Source: Takakia lepidozioides (lineage: Eukaryota; Streptophyta; Takakiopsida; Takakiales; Takakiaceae). From it: a stretch of 60,000 bases of DNA. The stretch's first letter is position 1. Each line of letters starts with the position of its first letter. Under the pieces are notes generated by a model. The model saw nothing but the letters and a program-made list of their open reading frames with translations. It had not been told where the DNA came from and did no database searches. Positions 10,132 through 20,311 of the stretch are shown here, piece by piece. Both the position numbers and the translations under genes were made by a program. The stretch is taken from NCBI GenBank assembly GCA_030704615.1, contig CM060733.1, positions 75,556,907-75,616,906 on the forward strand, in the 5' to 3' direction.

Positions 10132-10677
10132 ATGTTATTCCGTCGCCGAATCGGCCATCATTGTCATACTTACTGGATATGGAATCACACCTCCCACCTT
10201 CATGCATCTAGCTTGAAACAATACTTTCCACTTCAATGTGCGACTTCCAATCGTCGATGGACTCCGCAGATCCACTTACGTGGTGCCTGTGAGCCTTGGT
10301 CTGTCGCTATACTGAACCTCGCACTTGCCAACTTCGTGCGGTCTTTGATGGCTCCGAATTCCTACGCTATAGTTTGCTGTCCTCCGCAACTTGGGAGAGC
10401 CTGGATCCCAAACAAGGGAGGACTTTGCAAAGTGACTGAAACTTACATTTGTTCCAAATTCAAGCTCAAACCGGGCACAGTTTGTTTGGAAGAAGAAATG
10501 AAAGATGTTCGTGGACAGGTTGACGAGACCATTGTCGTGCTAGATAACGACGGAGGTTGCGGAATCAAATGGCACGTACCCCCATCAGACACCATCCTGT
10601 ACCGCGTTGTGGGAATGCCCATTCCATTTCCGAATCAGTTGCTGCCCACACCATCCACAAAGGAGTCGGGAAACTGA
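10132..10677 (+). CDS. Hypothetical protein between array 1 and gene B
   Basis: An open frame of 181 residues starts about 180 bases after the array. It has no recognised domain. The middle part (NLALANFVRSLM) and the end (VDETIVVLDNDGGCGIKW) look protein-like but match nothing I know. It ends 80 bases before gene B in a compatible orientation, so it may be an upstream exon or leader of gene B or a separate small gene of the same element. It could also be chance: the codon pattern is not clearly better than background. Confidence 0.35.
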   Translation: MLFRRRIGHHCHTYWIWNHTSHLHASSLKQYFPLQCATSNRRWTPQIHLRGACEPWSVAILNLALANFVRSLMAPNSYAIVCCPPQLGRAWIPNKGGLCKVTETYICSKFKLKPGTVCLEEEMKDVRGQVDETIVVLDNDGGCGIKWHVPPSDTILYRVVGMPIPFPNQLLPTPSTKESGN

Positions 10678-10758
10678 CAGGCGGCCACTGCCAACAGAGA
10701 GGTATGCAACGATAATCATTCCCGACCTGGACCGTCAAGACCCTCCATAGCTTCTCGT

Positions 10759-13700
10759 GTGGACGTATTTGACATTTCCGACGAGGAAGATGAGTGCATT
10801 GAGGTCCCCATATCCTCCACACGGTCGTTCAAATCCGACATGGACGTCTCTGCAGGTGCTACGCATGTACCCTCGAGCATAACTCCAACCCGGTCCATTG
10901 TGCAGCTCCTACGGCAACATCACCTCGATGGTTCTCGCTCCGAGCTGGCTGCTCTTGACTATGCCAAATTTCCAGTCAGGAAGGTAACGTATCTGCCTCC
11001 CAAAGTCGATGGCAATGTCATCTTTGAGTTTCCACCTGTTACTTTGTCAAACAAAGCCTCATGGATGTTAACAGACATGGATCGAAAGCATGACGGACAC
11101 CCCTGGTGTGTGACGAAGACCAGTAGCATGAAAATTGCCGATGGTGTTCGTGTACGATACGCCCTCTGTGCGGGGAAGCTGAGGTGCCTCAATCCCGCTT
11201 GCTTCCACTTTCTCTCCAAAGGAGGGCGGAGAAACGAGACGGATTGGACTGGCACAACGCATCATCCATTCATTGTCTCCAGCCAAGCTCATGCGGGTAC
11301 TTTCAAGTGCGCACATTGCAAAGAACCACCGACGTGCATGTCCATGTGCAAAGCCAAGCAATATTACGTAATCCATTTGCTCCCGGACTTGACTAGAGCT
11401 TGCATACACGTTGGGGTCCACTGCCACCCCTTGGCGAGAGGCAACATGCGTGAGGCTGTGCAGGAAGCACACGACATCATAAAAGAGGAGGTGAAATTGA
11501 GCCCCGGAGCCAGACCAAAGCAGATTCAGCTGAAGGCAGCCCACAAGATTGCTCTTGGCAAAATCATGTCTGAAGAAGGTTCAGACCGAGTGCCCTTGAA
11601 CGAAGAGGAGATGCTTGACCTGTTGGAGTCCGTCTTGCACGTTTGTAGTCCGAATGTGCGGAATCACATCGTATCTTGCAACCAGGAGTTCGGCCGGGGG
11701 TCGGATATGCACTCAATCCTGGAGGTGAAACAAATGACTGGATATGACTACATCCAAGGTAGCAGGTTTCCACGGCAAGGCAGCGAATCCGATCATTGTT
11801 ACATTTTTAAAATGTCGACGTGTGGGCCTGGGAGTGGAGTCGACTTGGTCACTTGTCATGACAACTAGAAACTTATCGAATGCTTGGGTGATGTTTGATC
11901 ACATCAAGCGAATTACAAACCATAAGTGGGTGACTATGGGTGCGCATGTTTATGACTATCACTCCAAGAGGCTCATGACGATTGCAATTTGCAAGATGAA
12001 AGGGGAGGACACACAGTCGGAGATGCATATGTGGGAGGGCATAAACGAGCAAATGGCAAGGGCGGGATTGGCAAAGCCCAATTTCAGGGGATTCATGGCA
12101 GACAACGCTCAGGCCAACTGGGCAGCGGTGCGGCGTGTGTACGGTGAGGACCCCAATGTTCCAATGGAGGGGAAAGAGAGATCCTATGGATTCCATTGGA
12201 TGCAGAGTCTATCTCACTACACTACCAAATTTGTTGCTAGCTCATTCCAGGCTGAACACCGTGTCCTTTGTACGGCGTGGAAGGATGCACCCACATTTGA
12301 TGACGCGGAGGTTAAGTTTGCTATCATCGAGGCTTGGTGGAACACATCAGGTGCAGTGGAGACAACCAATCTGGGAGCCTTGCACAGCTGGTTGGGGTGG
12401 TGGCATTTCCGGTATCGACAGTTCGGACAGTACATGCGGGAAGTACGATGCTGTCATTTTTGTGCAATTGTCTTTCTATTACAGACCTTTCCATTAGTCC
12501 CTCACCATTGTTTGTGTCCTTGTAGGAGCGGTGCTTGGATTCTGACACGGACATGCCGAACACGAATATGGCAGAATGAGTGCACTCCTCCTGGCGAGCG
12601 TCTTCTGCCGCACATCTGGTGGACGTAGTGACGGCCACAACGGAGGACATCGAAAGAGCAATCATGCAGCAAGCCACGTACTACAAGTTCCTGAGCTGGA
12701 AACAATGGGGCTTTGGGCCAGACAGGGAGGAGTTGTTGGTACGAACAGCTTCGAGGTCCAAGAATCCACTGAAATGGGCGACAACATTGCGAGAGAAGAT
12801 CAAAGGGACGCCTCTGCACCGCAAAGGTGAACACCTAGAGGGGGACGTCCGTACTCGCCCTGTGAGGCGGAGGATTGAAGAGGAACCCGGGTGCGAAGAG
12901 GATTCCTAGAGATCCGACAGGAACATTTGGACAGCACCTCGAGGTCCCGTCATGTTACCGCACAATGTGTCTTCCAGCAGTGGAAGCCCAAGAAATTCCA
13001 GATCGCCATCGCCTTCAAGCGGGGATTCCGTGCGAGAAATTCCCACCGCTCGCTTGCTCTAGATTCCGCTCGCTGTTATGCAGTATGGCCAAGCCATTGT
13101 GGAGACGACTGTGTCTGCGTCACAGTGGAGAATTTCTCGCACAAAGCCGTCGTTTCGAGGCAGGTGTTCCGCAATTCGAGTGGATACACGGCAACATTGT
13201 TTAAAGATGATCAGGAGGAATCCAGATGGGGCTGTCCCTGCTCCTACCTTTACAGGAAGATTTGTCCATGCAAAGTTTGCGGAGGCGACAACCACCCAGT
13301 TTTGGTTCTGCAGGCACGACATTATGACTTGCGTGTATGGAAAGCCCAAGTACGGCATACAAACAATGCTAGAGGCTCCCCCGGTGTGGCCGGTGGAACC
13401 AGGCTGCGATCTGAGTCTGGTTGAGTCTGACGCCCTTATCGCCGCAGGATTTCGGATGGTGCAGCGCACTGACATCCCCAGACAACCATTTCCACTTCCA
13501 CAACCTCCACCACCGACCCCTGTGAGAGCAAGAACAATGGGACACGACAGCTCTAAGCATCCTACACATCGTTGGGGGAAACCGAAGAGGCGGCGACCTC
13601 CCTCAAAAGTGAATGAGACAATGATGGGGAATGCACTTCGGATGAACTGTACAATCCAGAGCTCGACAGAAGTGCCCCCACCAGGCTTCGGGCGTGTGTA

Positions 13701-13956
13701 TCAGATGGCCACGGTAGGCTCAGCTATTCGCAATGAGGTGTACACCATCACCATTTCAGAATTACCCACCTGCAATTGCACCGACTTCCAGATCATGGCG
13801 AACAAGGGGGCATCATACTGCCCTTGCAAGCATCTGTACTACGTGTACCTAAAGAGACTCTGGTGTAATTCCACAACTCATCACTTCATACATGCACCAG
13901 GGTTGAGCCCCCAAGAGGTGCACACTCTTCTGAATATAGATCCAGGGGACCAGTGA
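10759..13956 (+). pseudogene. Gene B: MULE-like transposase with SWIM zinc finger (decayed)
   Basis: The plus strand encodes an acidic start (DISDEEDECIEVP) and a region with paired cysteines (KCAHCKEP). From 11,870 come WVTMGAHVYDYHSKR and GFMADNAQANWAAVRRVYG, the second acidic site of a MULE-type DDE core. They are followed by GFHWMQSLSHYT and SNWLGWWHFRYRQ-like text (LHSWLGWWHFRYRQ), hallmarks of a MULE-like family I associate with seed-free plants. The last exon (to 13,956) holds a SWIM finger, CNCTDFQIM then CPCKHLYYVY, of the CxC...CxH form. Such proteins cut and move DNA in the nucleus. Damage or introns: a frame change near 11,744-11,868, an intron with donor after 12,446 and acceptor near 12,524, an in-frame TGA at about 12,577, and frame changes around 12,900-13,080. 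A complete mobile enzyme cannot be read without repair. Confidence 0.75.
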
Positions 13957-14211
13957 GCTTGGCTTGCGGTCCCAACACAATGGTACGCCCATTCTTTTCG
14001 GATAGTAGAACTGTACTGCTGCAAGTAGCTCTGACTCTGGCCACAGAAAGGTCCGACTTATGTCTTGCCTACCAGTAACCTGTTTTGCTCGAACTAAGAT
14101 AATACTATATCATTCACTTGTGTTTCCACGTGCATGTATTTTTGTGTGTTGGAGGGTTCCTGTTTTTCTGCTCTCCCTAACTTTGCTTTCCTCATTCGAC
14201 CCCCGGCAAGG

Positions 14212-14325
14212 AAATGCGGCGCCGCATTTCCAAGTAACGTCGTAGGTACTGGTAGATGCGGCCTTCGCCAACACCAAACCGCCCAGAAATTTTGCACGTG
14301 CGAACCCTAATGCGGCACCGCATTT
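14212..14325. repeat. Two 18-bp palindrome copies downstream of gene B
   Basis: AAATGCGGCGCCGCATTT at 14,212-14,229 and TAATGCGGCACCGCATTT at 14,308-14,325, 96 bases apart (about nine helical turns). Half-sites (GCCGCATTTCC) occur at about 14,682. They mark the downstream flank of the gene A/B unit. Confidence 0.9.
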
Positions 14326-14339
14326 CCCAGTTGAGTCGC

Positions 14340-14810
14340 AAACCTTTCCCGCCGAAGACCCGAAGATGACAGAATTGTGAAGTACTGTAGACTCTATTGG
14401 TGCAGACTCTATTAGTTCAATCGCGGCAAAAGGGTCAGCTTCATTCCAATGTTAAGGCATGGAAAACCGCGGAATACTCTATACAGGCCAGTATGCGACG
14501 TCCTTTTGCCGTGGTATACTAGATTTCTCGTTGCACGGTCACTCATTTCCATGAGCAGATCTAAAAAACCATGAGCGGACTTGTTACTGACGACATATCT
14601 TCGCCGCATTACAAGATTTGGAACTTCCAAAAACGGTAAGGTCAAATTAAAAAACTATTATTTTAATACTTGTTTAATCTGCCGCATTTCCAAATTTGGA
14701 GGAGTCCGCTCATGAAATCCGCGTGTCTTAGACTTCGGCTCACCGCTCATGCGGCTCATGCGGCTCTTGGCTCATGGCTCATGGTTTTTGCTCATGAAAT
14801 AGTAAACCTC
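14340..14810. other. Non-coding flank with short CATGAGCGG/CCGCTCATG motifs
   Basis: No gene is seen. CGGCAAAAGG (14,424) is matched by CCTTTTGCCG (about 14,502), an inverted repeat. The word CATGAGC[AG]G occurs near 14,550 and 14,570, and its complement CCGCTCATG at 14,706 and 14,743, followed by GCGGCTCATGCGGCTC-type repeats to 14,797. Confidence 0.5.
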
Positions 14811-15372
14811 CTGCCAATGTGACAACAGGAAAGTATCCAAAAACAAGTACAAGAGATGAGGAGAAGGTGTGGAATGAATACTTTTCTGACCCCAGTCAAT
14901 GGTGGGACAACTGAGGCAAAAAGGTGAATGCCTGTCAGATTACCAGATGTCATTCTGAACACAGCCCTGGTGGAAATGTATGCCAAATATGGGTGCATCG
15001 AGGATGCCAAAGGAGTATTCAACACTATGGCTAAACGAGATGTGGTGTCGTGGAGTGCGATGCTTGCAAGGTATGCACAGGAGGGGCGTGGGATGGAGGC
15101 TTTGGAGACCTATGAGCAAATGCCGCATAACATGACAATTTAAAATCTGCTTTCAGACTTGGGAAAAATTGCGGATTTGCAAAGAAAGGGAGGAACCGTG
15201 GCGACCTTGGGCTCGACCACAACATTTGTGTGCGTTTACAGTGCGTGTGGGAGCCTGGCAGCCCTGGAAAAGACATCATCAAATCTGCAATTGTACCAAA
15301 TGTCATCCTGAACATGACTGCTCTGGTGGACACATGTATGCCAAATGTGGGAGCATTGAGGATGTAATATAA
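14811..15372 (+). pseudogene. R1 repeat joined to PPR pseudogene fragment
   Basis: R1 sequence (CCCAGTCAATGGTGGGACAA, then GCAAAAAGGTGAATGCCTG) runs to about 14,937. There it joins PPR sequence: VILNTALVEMYAKYGC, IEDAKGVFNTMAKRDVVSWS and LARYAQEGRGMEALETYEQM, up to 15,143 in one frame. A second degraded piece (VRVGAWQPWKR... and CSGGHMYAKCGSIED) follows to 15,372 in another frame. The same R1/PPR junction is found on the other strand at 1,204, so the pair was copied as one unit. Two motifs cannot form a working PPR protein. Confidence 0.85.
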
Positions 15373-15498
15373 AACTAGAATCAATCCTAAAAGAGGATGA
15401 ATTAGTTCTAAAGTTCGTTCACTGGGGAAAGCACTATACGGTTGTAAAATAATGATGCTAGGCTATTCTATCTCTCTCTCTCTCTCTTCTTTGGATCA

Positions 15499-16111
15499 AC
15501 TTTTAGTACCAGTCATCTTCATCTAACACGATCATCATTCTTCCATATTCATAAATATTCTCTCCATCTTCTATTAACTCTGCACCATCGGCTGAAATTA
15601 TATGCCATTGCTCAACTATATTCTTCCTCCAATAATCTCTCTGATACAAGTCAACAGCTCTCGATACCATTCTTTATTGACTAACTATAGGTTAATTATC
15701 TCCCCGTCACTACATTGTAATCTTTTAAAGATATCTAGAGACAAACTATTAGGCAATCCAGTAATTAATTCTACAGGTTATGCTATCTGTTCTCCTTCAC
15801 ACATCGCTACCAATTCTGTTTCTCCAGTCGCTCCAGGGATTTTCCTCACCAAAATTATGATTCCATTCTCTCATAAGTTCAGGATAGCCTTTAAATGGTC
15901 GATACCACTTCTGCGACCAACTATGCTTCCAATAACAACTCCGGTATAGGATGGATATCTCTCTATACCATCCCTTATTGACTAATTGCAATAAGAATAC
16001 TTCTTTATCAGTACAACAAAGCTTCTGAAAGATTGTTATCGATAAATGATTTGGTAATCCAATGATTAACTCTGACACTTCCTTTATTCCCTCATCATTG
16101 CTTTCTGCCAT
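15499..16111 (-). pseudogene. F-box-like gene fragment with duplicated F-box motif
   Basis: The minus strand from 16,111 reads VSELIIGLPNHLSITIFQKL, then CTDKEVFLLQLVNKGWYREI. The LP..LS..IF..L and V.K.W pattern is that of an F-box, the Skp1-binding end of SCF ubiquitin ligases. A second, diverged copy follows at about 15,780-15,650 (LITGLPNSLSLDIFKRL, then LVNKEWYREL) and contains a stop. The frame is lost afterwards. No Kelch or LRR substrate domain is seen. The region is AT-rich, unlike its neighbours. The F-box call is by pattern only. Confidence 0.5.
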
Positions 16112-16796
16112 GCAAATGATTTTAATTCACTGTTGCACTCCTATCATTAACACAATTGGAAACTCTCTCTCTATCTTCGTTTCCTTAATCTGCTCCTTCT
16201 TGAGCTTTGGATATCCACCTATCGATATTTCTTTTGGTAGATCAGAAACTAATTCTCACACCGAATTCTTATCTGTCTTCTTTGTGCGCATTCTCACCAT
16301 CTCATATAATTATGGTTCGTCAGTTTCGACACATAGAATCACATTCTCATTTCATCACTCCATTCTCCACACATACACAAGGGAATTGCACTTCTTTTTC
16401 TTCTTCTATTCATTCATGAATCACAACACTGCAAAAACGCAGTACTAAACCTACCATTGCATAATAGCTCTATAATCTATCTCCTACTCACTCTACTCTC
16501 CCTACTCCGGTCACGGCTCTCTGGCTCAACTGACTCTTTCTGCTTCTCATAAACGCATTATATAGCAGAGCGCTTCAATAACTGTAATAACCGCTCAAAC
16601 TCCTTCATCCATCCTTTACAATTATTCATCCATTTCTTCTATCATTCAGTCCAAGATAAACTATCGGCTGTATACAAGATATCGAAGGATATTGCCCTAT
16701 CGCAGCAATATCAAAGGTATCGCAAGCTATATCAATGAGAAAGAGATTAAAAAGTTCTGAAAATTGTCATTAAGTCAGAAATTCCTATTATTCTAC
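16112..16796. other. AT-rich non-coding stretch
   Basis: Pyrimidine- and AT-rich sequence upstream of the F-box-like fragment on the minus strand. Short open frames are present but none resembles a known protein. It may be the fragment's promoter or intron. Confidence 0.3.
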
Positions 16797-17690
16797 AGAG
16801 GATGCAAAAGGAGTGTTCAACACTATGGCTGAACGAGATTGTGCGTTTGCAGTGCGTGTGCAAGTCTGTCAGCCCTGCAAAAGGGCAAAGAGGTGCATGG
16901 TTGCATCACCAAAGCTGAAATTGTACCAGATGTGATTTTGAACAATACCCTCGTGGGCATGTATGCCAAATATATGTGAAAGCATTGAGGATGCGGAGGG
17001 AGTGTTCAACACTATGGTTGAACGAGATGTGGTGTCGTGGAGCGCGATGCTTGCAGGATGTGCATAGCAGTGGTGCGGGATGGAGCCTTTGGAGACCTAT
17101 CATGACCAAATGATGGGGGAAGGGATGAAGCCCGACCACAACACATTTGTATGCATTTGCAGTGTGTGTGCAAGCCTGGCAGCTCTGGAAAAAGGAAGAG
17201 GTCCATGGTTTCATTGTCGAAGCTGGAATTGTACCTGATGTGATTCTGAACAATGCCCTCGTGGACATGTATGCCAAATGTGGGAGCATCAAAGGCAAGC
17301 CTGGCAGCTCTGGAAAAGGGAAGAGGTCCATGGTTTCATTGTCGAAGCTGGAATTGTACCTGATGTGATTATGAACAATGCCCTCGTGGACATGTATGCC
17401 AAATATAGGAGCATCAAGGGCAAGCCTGGCAGCTCTGGAAAAGGGAAGAGGTCCATGGTTTCATTGTCCAAGCTGGAATTGTACCTGATGTGATTCTGGA
17501 CAATGCCCTCGTGGACATGTATGCCAAATGTGGGAGCATCAAGGGCAAGCCTGGCAGCTCTGGAAAAGGGAAGAGGTCCATGGTTGGAATTGTACCTGAT
17601 GTGATTCTGGACAATGCCCTCGTGGACATGTATGCCAAATGTGGGAGCATCAAGGATGCGAAGGCAGTTTTCCAACACTATGGCGCTTGG
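16797..17690 (+). pseudogene. PPR pseudogene with internal tandem amplification
   Basis: The plus strand has repeated PPR pieces: NTMAERD and NTMVERDVVSWSAML near 16,820-17,050, then KGRGPW/EEVHGFIVEAGIVPDV and NALVDMYAKCGSIK repeated four times from 17,169. The repeats are 125 bases long (see separate entry), which is not a multiple of three, so each repeat shifts frame. It ends GSIKDAKAVFQHYG near 17,680. No complete PPR tract can be translated. This is relic sequence of the PLS class. Confidence 0.85.
17169..17640 (+). repeat. 125-bp tandem repeat inside the PPR relic
   Basis: Units begin GCAAGCCTGGCAGCTCTGG at 17,169, 17,294, 17,419 and 17,544, so the period is exactly 125. The fourth unit lacks about 16 bases after GTCCATGG. 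Near-identity between units shows recent duplication. Confidence 0.95.
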
Positions 17691-18781
17691 AGTGATTTTG
17701 ACGTGTACCAGCGAAGAAGAGAAAGTGGGGCCCTCAGCAGACGAGTTGAAAAGCACTAGTTGAAAAGCACTGGTGTTTGATAGGGTGGGGCAAAATTCAG
17801 GCTGGGATGATCATTGATATCCCGGAGGCAGTATAAAAAAGACGGTTGTGAGTGAAGTACACCCGTCAAGAAAAAACCCTGCTGTCTCAAAAGGGAGCCA
17901 GTCACAAAGAGCAAGGCACTTTGTCCAAGCTTCTCGACATCTAGCAACAATGTGGATAGGGAGGGAGTCATTGGGAACAATTTTTGTAAGGTGGCGAAGA
18001 AAACCTTGTTTGAGGATCACTGGATATTTCTCTAGTACGGTTGGACTAGTAGAGATTGAAATCCGTGCTCAGCTCAGCTTCAGACTGTCTCATTGTGAGG
18101 GGTGCTAGGGGTGGTCATGGTTGACTGGACAGAAATGGGATTGACATTGCCGGGCTCACATATCTCTGAGACAACATGTGGTAGTTTTATCTATAGCTTC
18201 TCAAAGCAATTTTTGTACATTGTTGATTATAGTGTGACATTCTCATAACAATATTGTCGTCAGCTGCATGAGCAATGCATCTTTTTGGATTGCTGGTTCG
18301 CGGAGGGACAGAGGGCAAGTTATAGCCAATAGTTGCAGGAAATGTTCAATATTGAAGAGAATTCAATGCCCTTTCGGTTCTGCCGATCTCCTTCTCATTT
18401 TACTTGAGGTTGTCTATTTTGAGAGCTTTGATGGCATCAACTTAAAGGGATGGCCTGCACTGGTGGGCATTCAGATTCTAAATGAGCTGGCAAAGAAAAA
18501 CTACAAGTCCCAGAGCCCTCTACATGCAGACCCCGTAACCCTAATAACCTTTTTGAACTTTTTTAATTCCCTAAACAAAACTCTATGTGTTATGTCGTCC
18601 AGGGCATGTTGAATGCAGGTGGAAGTCATTTCATCCATCCATCCATCTTCCACCTGGATGGTCAATGTGCCAAGTCATATCCACCTTGATGGTCAATGTG
18701 CCACATCATATAGTTGCCCCAAATTTTACATGCCATGCAATCATCCATAGGAAACACAAAGAATCTGAATTGCTCATCCCA
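17691..18781. other. Unassigned sequence
   Basis: A minus-strand frame at 17,811-18,020 (HLTKIVPNDSLPIHIVAR) and a plus-strand frame at 18,268-18,612 are open, but neither is recognised. The direct repeat CACCTGGATGGTCAATGTGCC / CACCTTGATGGTCAATGTGCC occurs at about 18,651-18,703. Probably degraded transposon sequence. Confidence 0.35.
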
Positions 18782-19640
18782 TCAGGCCTGCAGGTTACTT
18801 TGGTTGAACTGATTGGATTCATCGTTGCCGCCGGCACCATTGCCCAAGAGCAAGTTAGGTAATCCTCCATGAATGGTTCCCAGCGCCGTGCCACAAGCGC
18901 GCACAAGGAGGCCATCCTGCAGGTCAGGGTGAAGCATCTTCAAGACACGGACCTGATGCTTGCATAAGTTTCCCTTCATTGCCCATGGGTACGTGCAACA
19001 ACCCCAATCGCAATCAGGATTGTAAACAATGTATGTTGTGCCGGGGTGGTTGCTGCTGAGAACGTAGGCTGGTTCACCAGGACCCAAGGGAAGAGTAACA
19101 CTCTCAGCAGGAATGTCTCGTGCCGCAAGTATAGAACTGGATATGTACTTTTCGTGTTTGTCATTTCTTATGAACCCGTGGGTCTTCAAATGGATTGCGT
19201 ACCAGTAGTGTGTTAGCACACGGCCAGTGAGTTCCCATATAAGCCAGTCCACTCTACGACCACTCATCTTGCCTTTCCCCATGACAAGTCTTGCCTTCAG
19301 ATTTCCATGGTATGCCTCAATGTTTGCGTTTGTGTCTTGGCTCGCATGAGGGACATGGCGGGCTGCTGTACACCACATTGCTATTTTGGGCTTCCAGTAC
19401 AGTTCGATATAGTCAAGAAATTCATGTCCTTTAGGGTATTTTGACCTCATACGACGGATTCTCCTTGCAACCCACCGAAGCGCTCTTTTCTCGTTGCGTG
19501 GTCCCCCTCTACATTACATGAGGTCTCCCATATCCTTCAACAAGTTTACAGCGGTTACCAAATCCTTCGTTTTCTTGCATGATTGCTTCACCCATGCCTT
19601 GCGGACATGCCAAAGGCAGAGGAAAATGAGTACTCCTTCA
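18782..19640 (-). pseudogene. SWIM-type MULE-like transposase, C-terminal part
   Basis: From about 19,640 the minus strand reads VLIFLCLWHVRKAWVKQSC, the C-x2-H segment that follows the second acidic residue in MULE transposases. A TAA stop follows near 19,517. Then come DTNANIEAYHGNLKARL, VDWLIWELTGRVLTHYWY and a SWIM finger, CDWGCCTYPWAMKGNLCKH. After it is a Gly/Asn-rich tail ending at 18,782. It is a different SWIM subfamily from gene B (AYHGNLK type). The first two acidic catalytic residues are missing, so the enzyme is dead or its front exons are lost. It lies 0.7 kb from palindrome array 2. Confidence 0.75.
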
Positions 19641-19688
19641 AAAACAATTCTGCACAACACACATGGTACACATTAGAGTCTTGGGTCG

Positions 19689-20173
19689 TTGGTGATTGTT
19701 ATGTGCAGGATTCCAGGATCCGGGTCGAAACATGTAGGGCCTACACTTCCTGCCAAGAAGAATGTCTCGTTCTTTGCGAGGGCCGACTTCATGACGAGCC
19801 CGGTGAAGGACTACTCCCTTCCTAGTTATGCAGCTAACCTCGCAAATACAGCGATTAGACGATGTGAGAATCCCAGTAAAGTAGAGCAGATTTTGGAGAG
19901 GGGGAGGACAGAAAGATAAGGAAAGAGTTGGCAACAGCTGAGACAAGTAGACGGGTGCGAAAGTTCATATGTGATTCAGCGGATGAGAGTGATGCAGACA
20001 GCGAAGACAACAACCCAACGGAGGTGAGATGGTCGGTTCCGCAAGGGGAAGATGGGATTTTCAAAAGCCTGGCCAACGAGCAATCCGCTGGAGATGAGAA
20101 AGGCAATGACGGGGTGGAGGCGGAGCAGGACAGTCAAGGACAGGACGACGATACTGATGATTTTCAAGATTAA
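19689..20173 (+). pseudogene. 3' end of an unknown plus-strand gene, acidic tail
   Basis: The plus strand reads GPTLPAKKNVSFFARADFMT, then YSLPSYAANLANTAIRRCEN and VEQILERGRTE. A one-base frame change near 19,915 gives access to TAETSRRVRKFICDSADESD and a Glu/Asp-rich end (DDDTDDFQD) with a stop at 20,173. Reading through the frame change gives a sensible continuous C-terminus. No domain is recognised. It points toward array 2 and overlaps the start of the minus-strand transposase region tail to head. It may be the end of an element-encoded accessory gene. Confidence 0.4.
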
Positions 20174-20311
20174 TAGAATTTTAATGAACTCTCTGTACAT
20201 TTAAATTCTCTTCCAGAGTATATAAAGGAAATTCTCCCCGTCCTTCATGTCCCCTCTCCCATGTGCTTCTCAACGACACCATCGTCCAAACCACGTCCCT
20301 CCCAAAATCGG

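Noticed and set aside
632-17690. Functional PPR genes
   Set aside because: No locus keeps more than two or three motifs in one frame, and none has a start, a transit peptide or a terminal E/DYW domain.
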